In this document: positions 1 through 5,600 of the stretch, in pieces | Position numbering within the stretch: the stretch's first letter is position 1 | Layout of the letters: the number at the start of each line of letters is the position of its first letter | DNA from: Alphaproteobacteria bacterium | GTDB lineage: Bacteria > Pseudomonadota > Alphaproteobacteria > Micavibrionales > Micavibrionaceae | Reading direction: 5' to 3' | NCBI GenBank assembly: GCA_023141075.1 | Contig: JAGLKL010000077.1 | Location: forward strand, 1 to 6,562 | Length of the DNA stretch: 6,562 bases | The notes under the pieces: model-generated | Seen by the model: only the letters and a program-made list of their open reading frames with translations | Databases searched by the model: none | What the model was told of the DNA's origin: nothing | Translations under genes and position numbers: made by a program

Positions 1-399
1 TTCTTTATCAAAAAAACTGATCGGCCAAGGTTTAAGAATATCAAAAAACCGAAAAGCTATAAAGGCCACGAATATCAGATATGGGTTAAGTGCGGCAGGA
101 ATAAGGGTCAACCACTGACCTGCCACTTCGTCAATTACTATCATCTTGCTATCATGTCCATCCATAGCTTTATCAAAACGATTAGCCGCCCATAAACCAA
201 TAATAGTGATTAATAAGGTCGCTATGGCCAGAAGGATGCCCCCGCCCAGCATATAAAACGCAATACCAAATGGGATAGCGCCCAGTGACCCCCACGTACC
301 CGGTGCAGGTTTCAAAAACCCGCAACCAAACCAACTGGCAATCCATGTATAAGCTTTTTTACGGTCAAGCTGTTCCGGTATTGAATAGTTTACGGTCAT
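1..399 (-). CDS. pgpA: Phosphatidylglycerophosphatase A, 3' end cut by window edge
   Basis: Inner-membrane enzyme that dephosphorylates phosphatidylglycerophosphate to phosphatidylglycerol, the last step of PG synthesis. I translated the minus strand by hand: 133 codons are open from the ATG at 399 to the window edge. Family hallmarks are in order: GTWGS at residues 34-38, a hydrophobic stretch at about 40-72, IDEVAGQWL at about 89-97 with the conserved acidic pair, and FRFFDILKPWPI at about 116-127. Family members are about 160-170 residues, so roughly 30 C-terminal residues are missing. It lies 10 bp downstream of the ispDF stop on the same strand, so co-transcription is likely. The start is uncertain: three tandem ATGs (423, 420, 417) are in frame and would add 6-8 residues while overlapping the ispDF stop. 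I chose 399 because an A/G-rich stretch (AGAAAGATAAGA) precedes it and MTVNYS is a natural beginning. The family call is very secure. Confidence 0.93.
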   Translation of the reverse strand, partial: MTVNYSIPEQLDRKKAYTWIASWFGCGFLKPAPGTWGSLGAIPFGIAFYMLGGGILLAIATLLITIIGLWAANRFDKAMDGHDSKMIVIDEVAGQWLTLIPAALNPYLIFVAFIAFRFFDILKPWPISFFDKE

Positions 400-409
400 T
401 CTTATCTTT

Positions 410-1642
410 CTATTCATCATCATTCGGAAGAGAAACGCTGACAACGGCATGTGCGGCAATCCCTTCTTTACGTCCGGCAAAGCCAAGTTGTTCGGTCGTT
501 GTGGCCTTAATGTTTATGCGTGATGTCGGTACGTTCATAATTTGCGCCACGCGCTCTACCATTTTCTCACGAGAAAGGCTGATCTTGGGACGTTCACAAA
601 TTATCGTTACATCAGCATTGACTAGTTTCCCGTTTTGGGAACGAAGCAGGGACATTGCATGTTCTAAAAATACGGCGCTATCCATATCTTTATAATCCGG
701 GTTGTCCGGCGGGAAATGCGTGCCAATATCTCCTTGGGCGATTGCCCCATAAATAGCATCACATAAAGCATGTATCGCCACATCGGCATCGGAATGCCCC
801 TTGAGCTTGCGGTCATAATCGATATCTATACCACACAAACGTATGCTCTTAATACCGTATGCATCATCATCAAAAGCGTGAACATCGTATCCCGTTCCAA
901 TTCGAATAGTTGTTTGCACCCCTGTGGATAATATACGCTCTGCCATGTGCAAATCTTCCTGCGTTGTGATTTTGAAATTATATTTGCTTGCAGGGACAAG
1001 TGCAACATCACATCCTATTTCAGAAGCCAGTGCCGTGTCATCTGTGTAATATTTTTTTGGGTCATAATTATCATGCGCCTTTATTATTACGCCGTAATGA
1101 AATGCCTGCGGTGTTTGTAACGCCCATAAATTCTTGCGTGATACCTCTTCCTGTGCAATATTTAGTTTGTTTACACTACGGCAAGTATCTGTAATATTAT
1201 ATGCAAGCGATGCGCCTTTATGCACTTTCATAATATCAAGTAATGCGCCAATATCTTGGTGCACAATAAAGGGTCTGGCCGCGTCATGAATTAAAACTAT
1301 ATCGTCGCCTTTAAGTGTTTTCGATGATCCCAGTGCCTTTAGTCCTCTGTGGACACTTTGCTGACGCGTCTTACCGCCAGCACAAATTGTTACCGATTCG
1401 TTTGTATCAAGACCATTGAGTAGATAACCATCAAGAGCTTTTAGATAATTATCCTCATCTTTTGGATTTACCACAAGATAGATATGGCGAAGGCCTTCAA
1501 CATCGGCAAAAGCATCCAACGTATGACGTAAGAGCATCTTATTATTCAGCATCACATATTGCTTTGGAACCTTGGTTCCCGTACGTGTTCCTTTGCCTGC
1601 AGCAACTATAATCAGAAAAAAATCTCTGGCCATATTATTCAT
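410..1642 (-). CDS. ispDF: Bifunctional IspD/IspF: MEP cytidylyltransferase and MECDP synthase
   Basis: Cytoplasmic fusion enzyme of the non-mevalonate isoprenoid pathway. The IspD half joins CTP and 2C-methyl-D-erythritol 4-phosphate; the IspF half cyclises the later intermediate to 2C-methyl-D-erythritol 2,4-cyclodiphosphate with release of CMP. The intermediate kinase IspE is not in the window. IspD (about 6-237) shows AAGKGTRTG (14-22), PKQY (26-29), HDAARPF (119-125), LQTPQAF (175-181) and FKITTQEDL with K224. IspF (about 246-405) shows GYDVH with metal ligands D253 and H255, GHSDAD (282-287), metal ligand H291, GDIGTHFPP (304-312) and the CDP-binding TTTEQLGFAGRKEGIA stretch (381-396). 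At 410 residues it has the normal length for the fusion, with only a short linker. The start is ATG 1642 or the fourth residue at 1633 (MARDFF); neither has a strong Shine-Dalgarno. It is divergent from ntrY and followed by pgpA. In NITDTCRSVN (149-158), Cys stands where a Lys is common. Confidence 0.97.
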   Translation of the reverse strand: MNNMARDFFLIIVAAGKGTRTGTKVPKQYVMLNNKMLLRHTLDAFADVEGLRHIYLVVNPKDEDNYLKALDGYLLNGLDTNESVTICAGGKTRQQSVHRGLKALGSSKTLKGDDIVLIHDAARPFIVHQDIGALLDIMKVHKGASLAYNITDTCRSVNKLNIAQEEVSRKNLWALQTPQAFHYGVIIKAHDNYDPKKYYTDDTALASEIGCDVALVPASKYNFKITTQEDLHMAERILSTGVQTTIRIGTGYDVHAFDDDAYGIKSIRLCGIDIDYDRKLKGHSDADVAIHALCDAIYGAIAQGDIGTHFPPDNPDYKDMDSAVFLEHAMSLLRSQNGKLVNADVTIICERPKISLSREKMVERVAQIMNVPTSRINIKATTTEQLGFAGRKEGIAAHAVVSVSLPNDDE

Positions 1643-1652
1643 CTTGTTGTTT

Positions 1653-1698
1653 TAAGTGTTGTATTTGTGCTTCATACGTTGTAAAAATGCAACACTTA
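1653..1698. repeat. Imperfect inverted repeat, possible operator or hairpin
   Basis: TAAGTGTTG at 1653-1661 and its exact reverse complement CAACACTTA at 1690-1698 form the outer 9 bp. Pairing continues inward to give 18-base arms (1653-1670 and 1681-1698) with 15 Watson-Crick pairs, two G-T pairs (1662/1689 and 1669/1682) and one G-A mismatch (1667/1684) around a 10-base loop (1671-1680). The two 9-mers are about 37 bp apart centre to centre. The right 9-mer falls in the spacer of the candidate ntrY promoter, so a bound regulator could affect both directions. Whether it acts as DNA or RNA is not known. Confidence 0.6.
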
Positions 1699-1709
1699 GT
1701 GCATATAAA
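1679..1709 (+). promoter_or_regulatory. Candidate sigma70-type promoter for ntrYX
   Basis: TTGTAA at 1679-1684 could serve as the -35 and TATAAA at 1704-1709 as the -10. The 19-bp spacer is longer than the ideal 17; CATATA at 1702-1707 would give 17. Transcription would start near 1716 and leave a leader of about 60 bases before the ntrY ATG at 1776. This rests on pattern only and is tentative. Confidence 0.3.
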
Positions 1710-1760
1710 AGTTTAACGAATATCACCACAAGTACTGCGTTTCCTATTGAAGTAACCTAC

Positions 1761-1764
1761 AGGA
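1761..1764 (+). promoter_or_regulatory. Ribosome binding site that decides the ntrY start
   Basis: AGGA at 1761-1764 lies 11 bases before the ATG at 1776. The frame is open back to a GTG at 1656, but the 40 extra residues do not look like an NtrY N-terminus and would overlap the inverted repeat and candidate promoter. The AGGA supports starting at 1776. Confidence 0.5.
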
Positions 1765-1775
1765 AAACAACAGAT

Positions 1776-4157
1776 ATGGACAGGTTGGAAAATACAGAAG
1801 CGGTAGATGCTGAAAAAGTGCCGGTAGGTAGCGTGTTCAGCGTTAGGACGCTGCTTGGGAAAGCGTTTTCAGGAATACATCTGTCACAGATCAAATACCG
1901 CTCTTGGCGTACGAAAGCCGGGATACTTCTGGTCGTTGCGGCAATTATCAGCGGTTTTTCAACTTACGGCGCTCTAACGCAATCCCCACCATTTGGCAAC
2001 AATCCAGACACGGTTATATGGCTGCTTAATGTTGATCTCGTCATTTTGTTATTATTGGTTTCACTGATTGCAAAGCGGATTGTTAGTGTTTGGAGTAGTA
2101 AAAAACGCGGAATTGCCGGGTCTCACCTACATGTACGTCTCGTTTATATCTTCAGTGTTCTTGTCGCTGTGCCTACTATAATAATGGCCGTATTTTCTGC
2201 ACTTTTATTCCATTACGGTGTGCAAGCTTGGTTTAACCAGCGTGTTCAAACGGCGATTAACGAATCCAGTGCGGTAGCACAGTCTTATTTGGAAGAACAT
2301 AAACAAGTTATCCGTGCCGATACTATGGCCATGGCAGGGGATCTAGATCGTCAAGGTTACCGCCTAATGCTCGATGAGCACATGTTTTCCAAGGTTATTG
2401 ACACACAATCGTTACTGAGAAACCTATCGGAGGCTCTCGTTATTACACGTGACGGGCGGGTTCTGGCACGTTCAGCGCTTACATTTACACTGGAATATGA
2501 ACTCCCGTCGGATTTTGCCTTTAAGCAGGCTGGCGATGGGGATGTCGTTTTGATGATGAATGAAGATCAGGATCGGGTGCGTGCACTGACGAAACTTGTT
2601 TCTATTCCAGGCACGTATTTGTATGTAGGACGTATGGTTGATCCACAGGTTCTGTCCCACTTAAGCGCCACAGACATGGCCGTGCAGGATTATAATAACT
2701 TGCAGGCGCGATATTCCGGTATGCGTATAACGGTTTTGATGCTGTTTGTTGTGGTTGCTTTATTGCTTTTACTTGCAGCAATCTGGTCAGGTCTGCTGCT
2801 GGCAAAACAATTGGTCAGCCCTATAGGTGAACTTGTGCAGGCCGCGGATCGCGTGCGGGCGGGCGATTTATCATCATGTCTTCCAACGGATACCGGCCGT
2901 ATCGAAGAATTTGAATACCTAGCTAAATCCTTTAATCGAATGACAAGCCAACTGCAATCTCAGCGTGATGCCCTTATAGATGCGAATTTGCAAATAGACC
3001 AGCGACGGCGCTTAATAGAAACTGTGCTTGTGGGAGTTTCTTCAGGTGTTATCGGTGTAGACGGACAAGGTGTTATCAATCTGGCCAATAACTCCGCCTC
3101 AGATCTTTTGGGGAAATCACATGAGCAAATAACAGGGTATTATATTTTAGATATTATTCCAGAGCTTAAGGAAATGCTTGATGATATATCCAAGAAACCC
3201 AAAAAAATGGTGCAAAAAGAAATCCCTGTATTTTTTAAAAAGCGTGGAAGACGCAGCTTTTTGTTCCGCATATCTATTGAATTAATAGAAAAAAATATGG
3301 CTGGGTTGATTATCACTTTTGATGACATTACTGAATTACAATCTGCACAAAGAAAGGCAGCATGGTCTGATGTTGCACGCCGAATTGCTCATGAAATCAA
3401 AAATCCTCTTACACCGATCCAGCTTTCTGCTGAGCGGCTTAAACGCAAATATCTTAAAGAAATTAAAAACAATCCTGAAACTTTTGAGCAATGCACAGAT
3501 ACCATTATTAAACATGTGGGTGATATTGGCCACATGGTTGATGAATTCTCTTCTTTTGCGCGTATGCCTACCCCAACGCTTAAAATTCAGGACATAGCAA
3601 AACATATTGAGGAAGCCCTGATCCTGACAAAACAAGCGCATGATGCTATTGTGCTGGACATAAACAATATTGCGCAAAATTCTATGGTTAATTGCGACGG
3701 ACAACAAATTCGTCAGGTCATGAATAATTTACTTAAAAACGCCGTTGAATCCATTCAAATGCGTTCTAAAAAAGATCTGAACGCGCAACAAGGAGAGATT
3801 AGCGTTTTAATCGCAGAGCGCAATAAAGAGGAATTGTTCATATCAATAACTGATAGCGGTATTGGTCTGCCTGGGGATGAAGATATTGCGAAACTTACCG
3901 AACCTTATATTACGCATAAACCTAAAGGTACGGGGCTTGGATTGGCCATTGTCAAAAAGATTATTGAAGACCATAACGGCTCGCTTATTATCGGAGCGCC
4001 GGAATGGCTGGAAACTATGGATATATGGGAAAGCAAAGGTGGTGCATGCTTTGTTGTTACGCTGCCCCTTGCAACATTTATTGAAACAAACAACAACACT
4101 GCGGAAAATGAGAAAGAAAAACCTGCACAAACAAAGAAAAACAGAAAAGCGAGTTAA
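1776..4157 (+). CDS. ntrY: NtrY-type membrane sensor histidine kinase
   Basis: Inner-membrane kinase of the NtrY/NtrX two-component system, expected to autophosphorylate on His and pass the phosphate to NtrX. With the start at 1776 it has 793 residues, a normal to slightly long size for the family. Predicted layout: cytoplasmic N-terminus; membrane segments at about 48-66, 78-100 and 123-146; a periplasmic region of about 170 residues; a fourth membrane segment at about 317-343; HAMP at about 342-395; PAS at about 411-520; then dimerisation and ATPase domains. The H-box reads AHEIKNPLTPIQLSAERL with phospho-acceptor H539. The N-box is NNLLKNAVES with N655, the G1 box DSGIGLP starts at D693 and the G2 box GTGLGLA starts at G718. 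All catalytic motifs are intact. A polar, Lys-rich tail (about 770-793) follows the ATPase domain. The stop is 3 bp before ntrX, which fits translational coupling. A longer form from GTG 1656 is possible but unlikely. Confidence 0.95.
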   Translation: MDRLENTEAVDAEKVPVGSVFSVRTLLGKAFSGIHLSQIKYRSWRTKAGILLVVAAIISGFSTYGALTQSPPFGNNPDTVIWLLNVDLVILLLLVSLIAKRIVSVWSSKKRGIAGSHLHVRLVYIFSVLVAVPTIIMAVFSALLFHYGVQAWFNQRVQTAINESSAVAQSYLEEHKQVIRADTMAMAGDLDRQGYRLMLDEHMFSKVIDTQSLLRNLSEALVITRDGRVLARSALTFTLEYELPSDFAFKQAGDGDVVLMMNEDQDRVRALTKLVSIPGTYLYVGRMVDPQVLSHLSATDMAVQDYNNLQARYSGMRITVLMLFVVVALLLLLAAIWSGLLLAKQLVSPIGELVQAADRVRAGDLSSCLPTDTGRIEEFEYLAKSFNRMTSQLQSQRDALIDANLQIDQRRRLIETVLVGVSSGVIGVDGQGVINLANNSASDLLGKSHEQITGYYILDIIPELKEMLDDISKKPKKMVQKEIPVFFKKRGRRSFLFRISIELIEKNMAGLIITFDDITELQSAQRKAAWSDVARRIAHEIKNPLTPIQLSAERLKRKYLKEIKNNPETFEQCTDTIIKHVGDIGHMVDEFSSFARMPTPTLKIQDIAKHIEEALILTKQAHDAIVLDINNIAQNSMVNCDGQQIRQVMNNLLKNAVESIQMRSKKDLNAQQGEISVLIAERNKEELFISITDSGIGLPGDEDIAKLTEPYITHKPKGTGLGLAIVKKIIEDHNGSLIIGAPEWLETMDIWESKGGACFVVTLPLATFIETNNNTAENEKEKPAQTKKNRKAS

Positions 4158-4160
4158 ACC

Positions 4161-5546
4161 ATGTCAGTTACGCCAGTAATTCTTATAATTGACGATGAAG
4201 ACGATATCCGTATGCTGATCGCCGGCATTTTAGAAGATGAGGGCTATGATGTCCTGCATGCAGCAACGAGTGATATGGCCATGCAAATAATTGATGAGTA
4301 TACTCCAGATCTGGTCATTCAGGATATATGGTTACAAGGAAGCGATAAGGATGGAATTGAAATCCTTAGAGCCGCAAAAAAGACCAATCCGAATTTGCCG
4401 TTCTTAATGATTAGCGGTCATGGAACAATAGAAACGGCTGTATCCGCCATCAAAGCCGGTGCATATGATTTTATAGAGAAGCCATTCAAGAGCGACCGTT
4501 TGTTGCTTATGATCAACCGTGCTCTAGAAAATGCTGCGCTTAAAAAACAGAATACTGAACTTCGACAAAAAACTTCGCAATCAGTTTTTAACCATGTTAA
4601 GCAGCTCCCGGATTATGTCCGAAACATATTGGATAAATCCGCCGGTTCTAACAGCCGCATTTTTATTACCGGAGAAGTAGGGACTGGGAAAAGTACCGCT
4701 GCGCATTATGTGCACGAAAAATCATTGCGAGCCATGAAACCTTTTATGACTCTGAGCTGTACAACACTGGATCCGGGAAAGCTGGAAAAAGAGCTTTTTG
4801 GTGCGCATCCTGGAGAGAAAGAGTATCGTACTCCGGGATTGTTGCAACTTGTAGAAGGAGGAACACTCCTTCTGGATGAGGTTTCGGCTCTGCCCATGGA
4901 GACACAAGGAAAACTTTTAAATATATTGCAGGACAAAGCCTATTATAAAACGGGTTCGAACCAGAAAATACCTGTTGATGTACGCGTGATCTCTACGTCA
5001 AGTGAGGATGTAGAAGCAAAAATCAATTCAGGTGAGTTCAGGAAAGATTTGTATTACCGCCTTAATGTTGTGCCCGTTGAACTTGCTCCGTTAAGCAAGC
5101 GCAAAAATGATATTCTTGAGCTTATTAGTCTACTCAGCCCGCTAGATTTTTCAGAACAGGCCTTGATAAAACTCAAGGCTTACTCTTGGCCGGGGAATAT
5201 AAAGCAGTTGCATAATGTGCTTGAGTGGATATCGCTAATGCACGAAAATAAAGTTCTTCCTGTCGATGTTTCGCAGCTTCCTCAAGAAATATGGAGATCG
5301 AGCACTGAAAGACAAAATAGCAGTTCTGCAGAAAACGATAATTTTGCACTATCTGATGATATTCTCAGTATGTCATTGCGCGAGGCCAGAGAAATCTTTG
5401 AGAGGCATTATCTATTGTCCCAGATTAACCGCTTCGATGGAAATATCTCTAAGACGGCTGAGTTTATTGGTATGGAGCGTTCAGCGCTGCATCGCAAGCT
5501 AAAATCACTTGAAGTTTTCTCGAGTGACAAGCAAAATGTTGCGTAA
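4161..5546 (+). CDS. ntrX: NtrX-type response regulator (REC-AAA+-Fis)
   Basis: Cytoplasmic DNA-binding regulator paired with NtrY; 461 residues, normal for the family. The receiver domain (about 5-120) has the acidic pair D11/D12, phospho-acceptor D55 inside the NtrX-like DIWLQGS, switch S85 and K107 in EKPF. The AAA+ domain (about 140-375) has Walker A GEVGTGKST (171-179), Walker B GGTLLLDE (233-240) and the arginine-finger segment FRKDLYYRL with R294 and R300. The C-terminal Fis-type helix-turn-helix is NISKTAEFIGMERSALHRKL (428-447). The sigma54-contacting GAFTGA loop is absent: ELFG (211-214) is followed by AHPGEKEYRTPG. The sensor II motif reads WPGNIKQL, with K348 where Arg is usual, and the stretch between NDI and WPGN is about 10 residues shorter than in NtrC. 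It therefore probably does not activate sigma54 polymerase by the classical route. The loss of GAFTGA is, as I recall, also known in other alphaproteobacterial NtrX proteins. The short gap to ntrY and the next gene, trkA, suggest one operon. Confidence 0.95.
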   Translation: MSVTPVILIIDDEDDIRMLIAGILEDEGYDVLHAATSDMAMQIIDEYTPDLVIQDIWLQGSDKDGIEILRAAKKTNPNLPFLMISGHGTIETAVSAIKAGAYDFIEKPFKSDRLLLMINRALENAALKKQNTELRQKTSQSVFNHVKQLPDYVRNILDKSAGSNSRIFITGEVGTGKSTAAHYVHEKSLRAMKPFMTLSCTTLDPGKLEKELFGAHPGEKEYRTPGLLQLVEGGTLLLDEVSALPMETQGKLLNILQDKAYYKTGSNQKIPVDVRVISTSSEDVEAKINSGEFRKDLYYRLNVVPVELAPLSKRKNDILELISLLSPLDFSEQALIKLKAYSWPGNIKQLHNVLEWISLMHENKVLPVDVSQLPQEIWRSSTERQNSSSAENDNFALSDDILSMSLREAREIFERHYLLSQINRFDGNISKTAEFIGMERSALHRKLKSLEVFSSDKQNVA

Positions 5547-5600
5547 CATACGTAATTAATGGAAATACATAAGCCTTAAGCACGGAAAGATACCTGAATC
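5547..5600 (+). promoter_or_regulatory. ntrX-trkA spacer with trkA ribosome binding site
   Basis: These 54 bp between ntrX and trkA contain no stem followed by a T-run, so I see no intrinsic terminator and read-through from ntrX is likely. GGAAAG at 5584-5589 is a plausible Shine-Dalgarno, 11 bases before the ATG at 5601. A separate trkA promoter cannot be excluded, but I saw no good -35/-10 pair. Confidence 0.45.

Larger units (their letters stand above)
1643..1775. promoter_or_regulatory. Divergent intergenic region between ispDF and ntrY
   Basis: These 133 bp separate two start codons facing away from each other, so promoters for both operons should lie here or just inside the genes. The region is A+T-rich. 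It contains the inverted repeat at 1653-1698, a candidate plus-strand promoter at 1679-1709 and the ntrY ribosome binding site at 1761-1764. On the minus strand the best sigma70-like match I found is TTTACA (1685-1680), a 16-bp spacer and TACAAC (1663-1658). This is weak and would leave only a short leader before ispDF. I saw no sigma54 -24/-12 element and no CtrA TTAA-N7-TTAA box. Confidence 0.6.

Noticed and set aside
285..695. 136-codon open frame on the plus strand
   Set aside because: It lies antisense across the pgpA start and the IspF domain of ispDF, both of which are well-supported genes; its translation shows no recognisable domain.
1653..1698. The inverted repeat as a bidirectional terminator
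   Set aside because: It lies between two divergent start codons, where no transcript ends are expected, and neither arm is followed by a run of T.
1656..1775. Upstream in-frame extension of ntrY from a GTG at 1656 (40 extra residues)
   Set aside because: The extension has no NtrY-like features, its GTG lies inside the inverted repeat with no Shine-Dalgarno, and an AGGA precedes the ATG at 1776.
3336..3707. 123-codon open frame on the minus strand inside ntrY
   Set aside because: It is antisense to the H-box and dimerisation region of the kinase, Cys- and Phe-rich with no domain pattern; it is a shadow of the real frame.
3862..4179. 105-codon open frame on the plus strand overlapping the ntrY 3' end
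   Set aside because: It is out of frame with the intact ATPase domain of ntrY and runs into the ntrX start; there is no ribosome binding site and no recognisable product.
4161..5546. Calling the regulator NtrC rather than NtrX
   Set aside because: It follows an NtrY-type kinase with membrane segments, carries DIWLQGS at the phospho-acceptor and lacks GAFTGA, all of which fit NtrX.
5570..5583. CTTAAG palindrome in the ntrX-trkA spacer as a terminator or operator
   Set aside because: The symmetry is only six bases, with no extended stem and no T-run; it is expected by chance.
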